A stretch of 64,000 bases of DNA from JAWMQL01 sp033283165 (GTDB lineage: Bacteria > Pseudomonadota > Gammaproteobacteria > Pseudomonadales > Halieaceae): the NCBI GenBank assembly GCA_033283165.1, contig JAWMQL010000001.1:744001-808000 (forward strand), written 5' to 3'. Position numbers and translations under genes: made by a program. Shown here one piece after another: positions 35,462 to 44,157 of this stretch (positions within the stretch are counted from its first letter, which is position 1; the number at the start of each line of letters is the position of its first letter). The notes under the pieces were generated by a model that saw only the letters and a list, made by a program, of their open reading frames with translations, was not told the DNA's origin and made no database searches.

Positions 35462-36651
35462 CTGCTTTTCTGTTTGCCTGTGCCGGTCTGGTACTGTTCA
35501 GCGGCCTGTTCTACCTGTTCCCCCGCACTGCCCCGCGTCGTGCTGAAGAAGACCTCACCCGGGCCAACCTGGACTGGTTTCGCCGGCGCCGGGAGGAACT
35601 GGCCGACGAGGACGAGGCCCTGTTCGAAGACGCGGAGTTGCGCCTGCTGGAAGACGAGGAGCAGGCGGCGCCGGCGACCGGTGCCGTCCAGGGCGGCGCC
35701 GGCTTCCCGCTGTGGTCGCTACTGCTGTTCGTGGCCCTGTTTTCAGCCGCGCTGTACTACAAACTCGGTGCAGCGCCGGACGTGATGATCAATCGCCAGA
35801 TGATGTCACTGGGCCCCGACAGCAGTGAGACCGATATGGAGGCGCTGATTTCCCGTATCGAGCAGCGCGCCGCCCAGCGCCCCGACAACCTGCATTACGC
35901 TGCTTTACTGGGGCGTTTCTACATGGGGCGGCAGGACTACCAGCGGGCCGCTGAAACCTACGGTTATCTCGCCCGGGAAGCCCCTGGCGACGCCCAGGCC
36001 CTGGCTTACGCGTCCCAGTCCGAATATCTGGCGGCGGGGCGGCAACTGACCGAGCGCAGCCAGATGCTGGCGGAGCGCGCCCTGGCGGTGGATCCGCACC
36101 AGCGAACCGCCCTGGGGCTGCTGGGAATGGCCTCCTTCGAGACCGGGCAGTACCGGGCCGCCATAGAATACTGGCAGCGCCTGCTGGCGGTAGAGCAGCC
36201 GGGCTCGGAGAGTGCGCAGATGATCGAGAGCGTGCTGGGCATGGCCCGTGAGCGTCTCGGCGAGGAACCGGCAGCCACCGCGGAGACTCCCGCCGCGGTC
36301 GCGGCGACCGCCGCAGCGGGTGTGACGGTGACAGTGTCCCTTCCCGAGGGCGCCGAGGTCGATCCGTCGGCCAGCGTATTCGTGCTGGCCCGGGGAGCCA
36401 ATGCCAGCAGCCGGATGCCGGTGGCCGTGCGACGCCTGAGTGCAGCACAGCTGCCCATGACCCTGCGCCTGGATGACAGCAACTCCATGGCCGGGCAGAA
36501 ACTGTCCGAGGCGGGCGAAGTGAAAGTGTTCGTGCAGGTTTCCAGCAACGGCCAGCCCGGCGAGTCCAACGCGAGCTGGCTGGGCGAGGCCGGGCCGCTG
36601 CTACCCTCGACCGATAACCAGCCCATCGACATCGAGTTACAGCCCCGCTGA
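35458..36651 (+). CDS. ccmI: Cytochrome c maturation protein CcmI
   Basis: A 397-residue protein with two N-terminal helices (FLFACAGLVLFSGLFYLFP and FPLWSLLLFVALFSAALYYK) flanking a charged cytoplasmic loop (REELADEDEALFEDAELRLL). A periplasmic TPR region follows (~130-250: LHYAALLGRFYMGRQDYQRA, AEYWQRLL-type repeats), then an Ala-rich linker and a C-terminal beta domain. It chaperones apocytochrome c to CcmF/H. Last gene of the ccm operon and followed by a terminator. Confidence 0.9.
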   Translation: MTAFLFACAGLVLFSGLFYLFPRTAPRRAEEDLTRANLDWFRRRREELADEDEALFEDAELRLLEDEEQAAPATGAVQGGAGFPLWSLLLFVALFSAALYYKLGAAPDVMINRQMMSLGPDSSETDMEALISRIEQRAAQRPDNLHYAALLGRFYMGRQDYQRAAETYGYLAREAPGDAQALAYASQSEYLAAGRQLTERSQMLAERALAVDPHQRTALGLLGMASFETGQYRAAIEYWQRLLAVEQPGSESAQMIESVLGMARERLGEEPAATAETPAAVAATAAAGVTVTVSLPEGAEVDPSASVFVLARGANASSRMPVAVRRLSAAQLPMTLRLDDSNSMAGQKLSEAGEVKVFVQVSSNGQPGESNASWLGEAGPLLPSTDNQPIDIELQPR

Positions 36652-36685
36652 CAAATTTTCGGATTATTTTTGCTCAGGCATAGTG

Positions 36686-36714
36686 TTGTCTGGTCAAAGC
36701 CGATACACTATATC
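36686..36714 (+). promoter_or_regulatory. Candidate sigma70 promoter upstream of smc
   Basis: TTGTCT at 36686-36691 and TATATC at 36709-36714 are separated by 17 bp. Transcription from here would start near 36721, exactly at the hairpin assigned as the ccm terminator, so the same hairpin could attenuate smc. The promoter is predicted by eye only. Confidence 0.4.
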
Positions 36715-36719
36715 TTGTG

Positions 36720-36759
36720 GTCCGGAAAGGGGTGATTTTCAGCAAATTCCGGACTTTTT
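36720..36759 (+). terminator. Intrinsic terminator after ccmI / possible smc leader attenuator
   Basis: GTCCGGAA (36720-36727) pairs with TTCCGGAC (36747-36754) across a 19-nt loop and runs straight into TTTTT. It is placed 69 bp after the ccmI stop and 41 bp before the smc ATG. The simplest reading is the ccm operon terminator. Confidence 0.75.
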
Positions 36760-36799
36760 ATATAAAAACCAGTGGCTTATGCCTTATTGCTAATGTGAC

Positions 36800-39700
36800 A
36801 TGCGATTAAAGTCTATCAAGCTGGCCGGGTTCAAGTCTTTTGTCGACCCCACCACGGTCAGTTTTCCCAGCAACATGTGCGCCGTGGTCGGCCCGAACGG
36901 TTGCGGCAAATCCAACGTCATCGACGCGGTCCGCTGGGTGATGGGCGAAAGTTCCGCCAAGAACCTGCGCGGCGAATCGATGGCCGACGTCATTTTCAAT
37001 GGCTCCGTCAACCGGCAGCCGGTGGGCCAGGCATCCATTGAACTGGTCTTCGACAACTCCGATGGCGGTGTAGGCGGCGAGTACGCGGCCTACGCGGAGA
37101 TTTCCATCAAGCGCCTGGTGAGCCGCGAGGGCCAGTCCGAGTATTTCCTCAACAGCACCCGCTGTCGCCGCCGCGATATTACCGACATCTTCCTGGGCAC
37201 CGGTCTCGGCCCGCGCAGCTACGCGATCATCGAGCAGGGCATGATCTCGCGCCTGATTGAATCCAAGCCTGAAGAATTGCGGGTTTTCATTGAGGAGGCC
37301 GCGGGGATTTCCAAGTACAAGGAGCGTCGCCGGGAAACCGAGACCCGTATGCGCCGCACCCTGGAGAATCTCGAACGCCTGACCGACCTGCGCGACGAGC
37401 TGGAACGCCAGCTGCAGCACCTGCAACGACAGGCCCAGGCGGCTGAGAAGTATGCCGACTACAAGGAAGAAGAGCGCCAGTTGAAGGCCCAGCTGCAGGC
37501 CCTGCAGTGGCAGGATCTCGATCAGCAGATTCGCAAGGCCGGGCACGCTATCGGTGAACTCGAGGTCAAACTGGAAGCCGTGCACGCCGAGCACCAGCAG
37601 GTGGACACGGCTATCGAGCAGTACCGCGTCGAGCATGCCGAACGCAGTGACACGTTCAACCGGGTGCAGGCCAATTTTTATACACTGGGTTCCGAAGTGG
37701 CGCGCATCGAACAGACGATCAAGCACCAGCAGGAACGTGGCCGCCAGCTGACCGAGGACCTGGCGCAGACACGCGACAGCCTGGCCCAGGCGGAAGAACA
37801 CCTGGGTGACGACCGCGACAAGCTGGAGAGCTGGGAACGGGAGCTCTCTGGACTGTTGCCGGAGCTCGAGACCCTGCAGGCCGTCGAGCAGGCTTCCACC
37901 GAGGCCCTGATCGAGTCCGAGGAGGCCATGCACCAGTGGCAGCAGGCCTGGGATGAATTCAACCAGCATGCGGCCCAGCCCCGGCAGCAGGCGGAAGTGC
38001 AGCAGTCGCGTATTCAGCACCTGGAGCAGGTGCTGCGCCGCGTACAGGCACGGCTGGAACAGTTGGAAGCGGAGAAGCAGGGGCTGACCCCCGGGCCCGC
38101 AGACGAGGAAATACAGCTGTTGGGCGAACAACTCGCCGAACTTGAACTGGACATGGCCGAGCGGGAGTCCCGGTCCGGGCACCTGGCGGAGCAGGTCAGC
38201 GCAAGCCGTGAGCGCAGCGACAGACTGGCCGATGAGCTCAACGAAACCCGCTCTGCGCTGCAGCGGATGCGCGGCCGCCAGGCCTCGCTGGAGGCTTTGC
38301 AGCAGGCCGCGCAGCAGGATGCCGGGGCCGCGGTGGACAACTGGCTGGAATCGCGCCAGCTGAGCGAGGCGCCGCGGCTGCTGCAACAAATTCAGGTCCG
38401 GGACGGTTGGCAGCAGGCGGTGGAAACCGTCCTGGGCGATTACCTGCAGGCTGTTTGCGTGGACGATGTGGCTGGCCTGGGCGGCTTGCTGGCGGAACTG
38501 GACCAGGGGCAGCTGGCGCTGGTCCAGGCCGGGCCCCAACAACAGGCCGCGACGGACACCCTGGCGTCCAGGGTGGAGTGCGGTGGGCGCGCCGCCGGCC
38601 TGTTGGCCGGGGTCCTGGTGGCTGAGGACCTGGGCTCGGCCCTGGCTCGCCGCGATTCCCTGGCGGAGCACCAGTCCATCATCACCCGGGACGGCATCTG
38701 GCTGGGACGGAACTGGCTGCGGGTCAGCCGCCCGGGCAAAGAGCAGGGCGGGGCGATCCAGCGTCAACAGGAACTGGAACAGCTCGCCACGCAATTGGAC
38801 CAGGGCGCGGGTCGCGAGGCACAACTGGAGGCCGAACTGAGCGCGACCCGCAAGCTGCTGCAGGAACTGGAGCAGCAGCGACAGGAGGGCCAGCGCGAAT
38901 TGCAGCAGGTCACCCGCCAGCATTCGGAACTGGCCGCGCAGCGCTCTGCCGAGCAGGCCAAGGTGGAGCAGATCACCGCCCGCCGGGAGCGCATCAATGC
39001 CGAAATCGACGAGGCCCGGCAGCAATTCAGCCAGGAGCAGGAAGCCATGGCCGAGGCCCGCCAGTTGCTGGAACAGGCCATTGAGAGCATGGAATCCGAT
39101 TCCCGGCGGCGCGAAGAGTTGCTCACCGACCGCGATCGGACCCGGGGGCAACTGGACAATGTGCGCCAGCAGGCCCGACACGATAAAGACGCGGCGCACC
39201 AGGTGGCCATGCGACATCGCTCGCTGCAGACCCAGGTGGAGTCGATTCGCGCATCCATTGAGCGCACCGAGAATCAGGTCGCCCAGCTGCGGGAGCGGCG
39301 CGAGACACTCCAGGGCAGCCTGAACGAGAACGAAAGTCCCCTGGAGGGGCTGCAGGAGCAGCTGGAGCAGCAACTGGAACTGCGGCTACAGGCTGAGGCT
39401 GAACTGAGCGAGGCGCGCCAGCGCGTCACTGAAACCGAGCACCATCTGCGCGAGGCGGAACGCAACCGGGCGGCGATAGAGCAGCGTGCGGAGCAGGTCC
39501 GCGGCGAGCTGGAAAGACAACGCCTGTCGAACCAGGGCCTGCAGGTGCAGCGCGAAAACGTGCACCGGCAACTGCTGGACACCGAGCACCAGGTTGAGAC
39601 GGTACTGGCGTCCATGCCCGAGGGCGCCAACGAACCCGAGTGGCAGCGTTCACTGGAGCGGGTGGCGAATCGTATTGCCCGTCTCGGGCCGATCAACCTG

Positions 39701-40297
39701 GCGGCGATCGACGAGTACAGCCAGCAGTCCGAGCGCAAGAACTACCTGGACGCCCAGAACGAGGACCTGGAGACCGCCCTGGCAACGCTGGAAAATGCTA
39801 TCCGCAAGATCGACAAGGAAACCCGCAATCGCTTCCGGGAGACATTCGACAAGGTCAACACGGGCCTGCAGGAGTTATTCCCGAGGGTCTTCGGCGGTGG
39901 CAGTGCCTATCTGGAAATGACCGGCGACGATCTGCTGGATACCGGTATCTCCATTATGGCCCGCCCTCCCGGCAAGAAGAACAGCACCATTCACCTGTTG
40001 TCCGGCGGCGAAAAAGCGCTCACGGCCATCGCCCTGGTGTTCTCTATTTTCCAGCTCAATCCCGCCCCGTTCTGCATGCTGGACGAGGTGGACGCACCGC
40101 TGGACGACGCCAATGTCGGGCGCTACGCGCGCATGGTGAAAGAGATGTCAGACAAGGTGCAATTCATCTATATCACGCACAACAAGATATCCATGGAACT
40201 GGCAGACCAGCTGATGGGCGTGACCATGCACGAGCCCGGGGTGTCGAGGCTGGTGTCGGTTGACGTGGACGAGGCGGCGGAACTGGCTGCAAGCTGA
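36800..40297 (+). CDS. smc: Chromosome segregation protein SMC
   Basis: A 1165-residue SMC ATPase. The N-terminal head has Walker A GPNGCGKSNVIDA (~32-44). Long Glu/Gln/Arg-rich coiled coils lie ~170-500 and ~660-1000, around a hinge domain (~515-650, including AVETVLGDYLQAVCVDD). The C-terminal head has signature LSGGEKALTAIALVF and Walker B CMLDEVDAPLDDANV. It compacts and segregates chromosomes. No scpA or scpB gene is in the window. The smc-zipA-ligA order is shared with pseudomonads and relatives. The ATG at 36800 has only a weak ribosome binding site. Confidence 0.96.
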   Translation: MRLKSIKLAGFKSFVDPTTVSFPSNMCAVVGPNGCGKSNVIDAVRWVMGESSAKNLRGESMADVIFNGSVNRQPVGQASIELVFDNSDGGVGGEYAAYAEISIKRLVSREGQSEYFLNSTRCRRRDITDIFLGTGLGPRSYAIIEQGMISRLIESKPEELRVFIEEAAGISKYKERRRETETRMRRTLENLERLTDLRDELERQLQHLQRQAQAAEKYADYKEEERQLKAQLQALQWQDLDQQIRKAGHAIGELEVKLEAVHAEHQQVDTAIEQYRVEHAERSDTFNRVQANFYTLGSEVARIEQTIKHQQERGRQLTEDLAQTRDSLAQAEEHLGDDRDKLESWERELSGLLPELETLQAVEQASTEALIESEEAMHQWQQAWDEFNQHAAQPRQQAEVQQSRIQHLEQVLRRVQARLEQLEAEKQGLTPGPADEEIQLLGEQLAELELDMAERESRSGHLAEQVSASRERSDRLADELNETRSALQRMRGRQASLEALQQAAQQDAGAAVDNWLESRQLSEAPRLLQQIQVRDGWQQAVETVLGDYLQAVCVDDVAGLGGLLAELDQGQLALVQAGPQQQAATDTLASRVECGGRAAGLLAGVLVAEDLGSALARRDSLAEHQSIITRDGIWLGRNWLRVSRPGKEQGGAIQRQQELEQLATQLDQGAGREAQLEAELSATRKLLQELEQQRQEGQRELQQVTRQHSELAAQRSAEQAKVEQITARRERINAEIDEARQQFSQEQEAMAEARQLLEQAIESMESDSRRREELLTDRDRTRGQLDNVRQQARHDKDAAHQVAMRHRSLQTQVESIRASIERTENQVAQLRERRETLQGSLNENESPLEGLQEQLEQQLELRLQAEAELSEARQRVTETEHHLREAERNRAAIEQRAEQVRGELERQRLSNQGLQVQRENVHRQLLDTEHQVETVLASMPEGANEPEWQRSLERVANRIARLGPINLAAIDEYSQQSERKNYLDAQNEDLETALATLENAIRKIDKETRNRFRETFDKVNTGLQELFPRVFGGGSAYLEMTGDDLLDTGISIMARPPGKKNSTIHLLSGGEKALTAIALVFSIFQLNPAPFCMLDEVDAPLDDANVGRYARMVKEMSDKVQFIYITHNKISMELADQLMGVTMHEPGVSRLVSVDVDEAAELAAS

Positions 40298-40345
40298 TGA
40301 TGGGGCTGCAGTGACTTACGGCAAAATGACGCGGATTCGAGGCTG

Positions 40346-41323
40346 ATGGAACTGACGATACGCGACTGGATGGTCATAATCGGGGCGCTGCTGATTCTCG
40401 CGGTGCTGGTTGACGCGGTGCGCCGGGTGCGCAGTGAGAAGTACTCGCGGATCAAGGTGAAACTGGTCGATCCGGAACAGGTCGATGGTCGCGAGCGTGA
40501 CCGTGAACTCACCTGGCTGAAAGAGCTACCCAACGGTGGTGCCCGGGTTGTGGAGCGTGGCAACCGATTGCGTCCCGAGGCGGAGACCGGAGCCGGGGAC
40601 TCGGAGCCACCGGCGCAATCCGCACCGCGCCGGGCCGCACCGCGCCGCGCCGCGCCGGGCCGGACCGCGCCAGGCCGGGCCGGGCCGGGCCGGAACAGCA
40701 ATCCTTCCTCCTCTGAACCGGAGCCCGACCGTGGGGAGGAAGAAGTCGAGTTGATCCGTGGAATCTCCAGCCTTGATGACACGACTCCGGGCAACATCGA
40801 CTGGCTGGATTCGCTCGCTGCGGACGACGCCAGGGAATCCCGGGCCTCCAACCCGCCCCCGCCCGAACCGGGCAAGCTGCCCCGCGACCTGGAGTCCGAG
40901 GTGTTCATGCTGAATGTGGTGTCGCGCAATCCGGCTGGCTTCCGGGGTGAGGACATCCTGCATATTCTGCTTGCCTGTGACCTGCGCTACGGCGACATGA
41001 ATTTCTTTCACCGACATGAATTTGAAGCCGGTCGCGGACCGGTGCAGTTCAGCGTTGCAAATATGATGCAGCCAGGCGTGTTCGACATCGACAAGATGTC
41101 CGATCTCAACACGCCCGGACTGGTGTTCTTTCTCACCCTGCCCGGGCCCGAGAACATGATGCAGGCATTCGACTACATGTTGGAAACTGCCCAGACGGTC
41201 GCGCGCAACCTGCAGGGTGATGTCCTGGACGAGACCCGCAGTGCGCTCACCCGCCAGACCCTGGAACACTCGCGGCAAAAAATCCGCGACCTGGAACGCC
41301 GACTGCTCGCCAAGGCCCGCTGA
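40346..41323 (+). CDS. zipA: Cell division protein ZipA
   Basis: A 325-residue division protein with an N-terminal membrane anchor (WMVIIGALLILAVLVDAV), a charged stretch, a Pro/Ala/Arg-rich linker (~95-115) and the C-terminal FtsZ-binding domain (~190-320: LPRDLESEVFMLNVVSRNPA, LACDLRYGDMNFFHRHEF, FSVANMMQPGVFDIDKM). It tethers FtsZ to the inner membrane. The linker is encoded by an unusually repetitive GC tract. It lies between smc and ligA, as in related genomes. Confidence 0.93.
   Translation: MELTIRDWMVIIGALLILAVLVDAVRRVRSEKYSRIKVKLVDPEQVDGRERDRELTWLKELPNGGARVVERGNRLRPEAETGAGDSEPPAQSAPRRAAPRRAAPGRTAPGRAGPGRNSNPSSSEPEPDRGEEEVELIRGISSLDDTTPGNIDWLDSLAADDARESRASNPPPPEPGKLPRDLESEVFMLNVVSRNPAGFRGEDILHILLACDLRYGDMNFFHRHEFEAGRGPVQFSVANMMQPGVFDIDKMSDLNTPGLVFFLTLPGPENMMQAFDYMLETAQTVARNLQGDVLDETRSALTRQTLEHSRQKIRDLERRLLAKAR
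40622..40692 (+). repeat. GC-only simple-sequence tract inside zipA linker
   Basis: About 70 bp made of interleaved GCCGC, CCGCG and GGGCC units, ending in four near-perfect copies of the pentamer GGGCC (~40672-40692). It encodes an Arg/Pro/Ala/Gly linker. Pentamer slippage would shift the reading frame of an essential gene, so the tract must be tolerated only in frame-neutral states. Confidence 0.7.
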
Positions 41324-41338
41324 CCGCGGTCGCTGCTG

Positions 41339-43372
41339 ATGGCCTCCAGGGAGACCGAGCGAAAAGTCGAATCGCTGCGGCGGCAGATCGAGGACTGGAA
41401 CTACCGCTACTACGTGCTGGATGACCCCAGCGTTCCCGATGCCGAATACGATCGAGCGATGCAGGCACTGCGCGAACTCGAGAGCCGGTTCCCTGAGCTG
41501 GCGCGCGCCGATTCCCCCAGTCAGCGTGTGGGCGCCGAGCCTCTGGCCGGGTTTGCCCAGGTCCGGCACGAACTGCCCATGCTGTCCCTGGACAACGTCT
41601 TCGATGCCGCCGGCCTCAGGGATTTCAACCGGCGGCTGCTGGATCGCCTGAAGCTGCAGGACGTGGATCTGGAATTTGCCTGCGAGCCCAAGCTGGACGG
41701 CATCGCGGTCAGCCTGTTGTACCAGGACGGCCTGTTGGTGCGGGGTGCAACCCGGGGTGATGGCACCACCGGCGAGGATATCACCCACAACGTTCGCACC
41801 GTGCACTCTGTTCCACTGCGGCTGCGGGGTGTCGATTATCCCTCCCTGCTGGAAATCCGCGGTGAAATCTACATGCCGCGGGCAGGCTTCGCGGCGCTCA
41901 ATGAGCGAGCCCGCGAACGGGGCGAGAAGACCTTCGTCAACCCGCGCAATGCCGCGGCCGGCAGTCTGCGGCAGCTGGACCCAGCACTCACCGCGACCCG
42001 GCCGCTGGAACTGTGCTGTTACAGCGTCGGCCTGGTGGAAGGGGGCGACCTGCCTTCCCGCCATTCCGATATTCTCGAGTTGCTGCGCGAATGGGGTCTG
42101 CGCATCAATACGGAGTCCCGGGTTGTGACCGGCATTGAGGCCTGCGAGGCCTACTACGAGGACCTGGCCGCGCGGCGCGACAGCCTGCCCTACGATATCG
42201 ACGGCATCGTTTACAAGGTCAATGACCTCGAGCAGCAACGGCAGTTGGGATTCGTGTCGCGGGCGCCGCGCTGGGCCATCGCCCGCAAGTTCCCGGCACA
42301 GGAGGAAATGACCGTGTTACTGGATGTGGAGTTCCAGGTCGGTCGCACCGGGGCAGTGACCCCGGTTGCCCGACTGGAGCCGATATTCGTCGGCGGCGTC
42401 ACTGTCAGTAACGCCACCCTGCACAACAGCGACGAGATAGCGCGGCTGGGGGTGCGCATAGGCGACACCGTGATCGTGCGACGGGCGGGCGACGTCATTC
42501 CACAGGTCGTGTCTGTGGTGCTCGACCGACGGCCCGCCACAGCACAGGAGATCAGGTTTCCCGACCGGTGTCCTGTCTGCGGCTCGCCGACCGAACGTGA
42601 AGCCGACGAGGCGGTGGTGCGCTGCATGGGCGGCCTCGTGTGTGCGGCGCAGCAAAAAGCCTCCATTCGTCATTTCGCCTCGCGCCGGGCGATGGATATT
42701 GAAGGCCTGGGTGACAAGTTGATCGAACAACTGGTCGATGGCGGACTGGTGCAAAATGTGGCGGGACTGTACCGCCTGCAGCGAGACACCCTTGTGAGCC
42801 TGCCGCGCATGGGGGAAAAGTCCGCCGATAACCTGCTGGCAGCTCTGGAAAAGAGCAAAGCCACCACGCTGCCGCGCTTTATTTTCGCCCTCGGTATTCG
42901 CGAGGTCGGGGAGGCCACGGCGCGCGGCCTGGCACAGCATTTTGGCAGCTGGGAGGCGCTGAGCGCTGCGTCGGAGGACGCCCTGTTGGCGGTGGGAGAT
43001 GTCGGCCCCGTGGTGGCCGACCACCTGCGGCAGTTCTTTGACTCGGCTGACAGCATGGCGCTGGTGGAGGACCTGCGCGCGTTGGGCGTTCACTGGCCTG
43101 ATATCGAGCTGCCGTCCCCGGGGGAGCTGCCCCTGGCCGGGCAGACCTGGGTGGTGACCGGCAAGCTCGAAGCCATGGGACGCGACGAGGCCAAGGAACG
43201 TTTGCAGTCCCTGGGTGCCAAGGTCGCCGGCAGCGTCTCTGCCAAAACCAGCTGCCTGGTCGCCGGACCCGGTGCCGGCTCCAAGTTGAGCAAGGCGGAA
43301 TCACTGGGGATCGAGATCATCGACGAGGACGCCCTGCTGGCCTTGCTCGCCCGGCATGGAGTAGCGCCGTGA
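41339..43372 (+). CDS. ligA: NAD-dependent DNA ligase LigA
   Basis: A 677-residue DNA ligase. It has the Ia domain (NYRYYVLDDPSVPDAEYDRA), the adenylation domain with catalytic lysine in CEPKLDGIAVSLLY (~116-130), TRGDGTTGEDITHNV, the OB-fold (VEFQVGRTGAVTPVARLEP), the zinc finger CPVCGSPTERE...RCMGGLVC (four Cys), the helix-hairpin-helix region and a C-terminal BRCT domain (LAGQTWVVTGKLEAMGRDEA). Essential replication ligase. It overlaps the next gene by 4 bp (GTGA). Confidence 0.96.
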   Translation: MASRETERKVESLRRQIEDWNYRYYVLDDPSVPDAEYDRAMQALRELESRFPELARADSPSQRVGAEPLAGFAQVRHELPMLSLDNVFDAAGLRDFNRRLLDRLKLQDVDLEFACEPKLDGIAVSLLYQDGLLVRGATRGDGTTGEDITHNVRTVHSVPLRLRGVDYPSLLEIRGEIYMPRAGFAALNERARERGEKTFVNPRNAAAGSLRQLDPALTATRPLELCCYSVGLVEGGDLPSRHSDILELLREWGLRINTESRVVTGIEACEAYYEDLAARRDSLPYDIDGIVYKVNDLEQQRQLGFVSRAPRWAIARKFPAQEEMTVLLDVEFQVGRTGAVTPVARLEPIFVGGVTVSNATLHNSDEIARLGVRIGDTVIVRRAGDVIPQVVSVVLDRRPATAQEIRFPDRCPVCGSPTEREADEAVVRCMGGLVCAAQQKASIRHFASRRAMDIEGLGDKLIEQLVDGGLVQNVAGLYRLQRDTLVSLPRMGEKSADNLLAALEKSKATTLPRFIFALGIREVGEATARGLAQHFGSWEALSAASEDALLAVGDVGPVVADHLRQFFDSADSMALVEDLRALGVHWPDIELPSPGELPLAGQTWVVTGKLEAMGRDEAKERLQSLGAKVAGSVSAKTSCLVAGPGAGSKLSKAESLGIEIIDEDALLALLARHGVAP

Positions 43373-43977
43373 GATGGTTGCTACCGCTGTGCGGACTCGT
43401 TCTGGCCACCGGTTGTACGACCTCGCCACCCAGTGACCCGAACGACATCTGCGCGATTTTTGAAGAAAAAAGAGGCTGGTACGACGATGCGGCGGATGCG
43501 AGCGAGCGGTGGGGCAGTCCCATCCCGGTAATGATGGCCATCATGCACCAGGAATCAAAGTTCGAAGCGAAAGCAAAACCGCCACGTCGCAGGATACTGG
43601 GCTTCATCCCCGGACCGAGGCCGTCTGATGCCTACGGCTACAGCCAGGCACTGGGTTCGACCTGGAAAACCTACAAGAAAAGCGCGGGTCGCTACGGTGC
43701 CGACCGGGACGACTTCGGTGATGCCATCGACTTTATCGGCTGGTATAACTACCAGTCCCACCGGCGCAGTGGTATCTCGCGCAGTGATCCCTACCATCTG
43801 TACCTGGCCTACCACGAGGGGCAGGGCGGCTACAACCGCGGCAGCTACCGGAGCAAACCCTGGCTGCAGCAGGTGGCACGCAAGGTCCAGAGTCGCTCCG
43901 GGGCTTACAGCTATACGCTGGCCGGCTGCGAGAAAGACCTCAAGAAACGTGGTGGCTTGTTCGGGTGGTTTCGCTAG
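43369..43977 (+). CDS. Transglycosylase SLT-domain lipoprotein
   Basis: A 202-residue predicted lipoprotein with lipobox LATGC (C16). Its single domain matches lytic transglycosylase family 1-like proteins: catalytic glutamate in MAIMHQESKFEAKAK, AYGYSQALGSTWKTYKK, DAIDFIGWYNYQSH, and YHLYLAYHEGQGGYNRG. It would cleave peptidoglycan glycan strands at the outer-membrane face. GTG start at 43369, coupled to ligA by the overlapping TGA. A basic C-terminal tail (LKKRGGLFGWFR) follows the domain. Confidence 0.85.
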   Translation: MRWLLPLCGLVLATGCTTSPPSDPNDICAIFEEKRGWYDDAADASERWGSPIPVMMAIMHQESKFEAKAKPPRRRILGFIPGPRPSDAYGYSQALGSTWKTYKKSAGRYGADRDDFGDAIDFIGWYNYQSHRRSGISRSDPYHLYLAYHEGQGGYNRGSYRSKPWLQQVARKVQSRSGAYSYTLAGCEKDLKKRGGLFGWFR

Positions 43978-44108
43978 GCGCTCGGGGCGGCCGGGTTCAA
44001 TACGGCAGACGCTTTCTCTGAATCGGGTCTAAGTGGCAGATAATTAACAACATTTCAGCTTGTCTCCGGGTGCATGCGCGGGTCGCATGTGACACAATCA
44101 GCAGCTCG

Positions 44109-44128
44109 CCTACCCCTATCGGGGTAGG
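44109..44128. promoter_or_regulatory. NarL-like inverted heptamer site upstream of the oxidoreductase operon
   Basis: The perfect palindrome CCTACCCC-TATC-GGGGTAGG contains TACCCCT-AT-CGGGGTA, which fits the 7-2-7 arrangement of NarL/FixJ-type response regulator sites (TACYYMT-N2-AKRGGTA) with one mismatch. It lies 30 bp before the ATG at 44158 and has no T-tract, so a regulatory site is likelier than a terminator. The regulator is unknown. Confidence 0.5.
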
Positions 44129-44157
44129 GGGTATATTTCTGTAAGAAAAGCGGAATC

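Noticed and set aside
36806..39373. 855-residue open frame antisense to smc
   Set aside because: Long antisense frames are expected opposite high-GC coiled-coil genes. It is Leu/Gln-rich low-complexity sequence mirroring the smc codons, with no domain or ribosome binding site.
40526..42238. 570-residue antisense frame across zipA and ligA
   Set aside because: It crosses two clearly real genes, shows no recognisable domain, and its length follows from GC bias.
44109..44128. Palindrome read as terminator of the transglycosylase gene
   Set aside because: It has no T-tract, lies 130 bp after the stop and only 30 bp before the next start, and matches a response-regulator site pattern.
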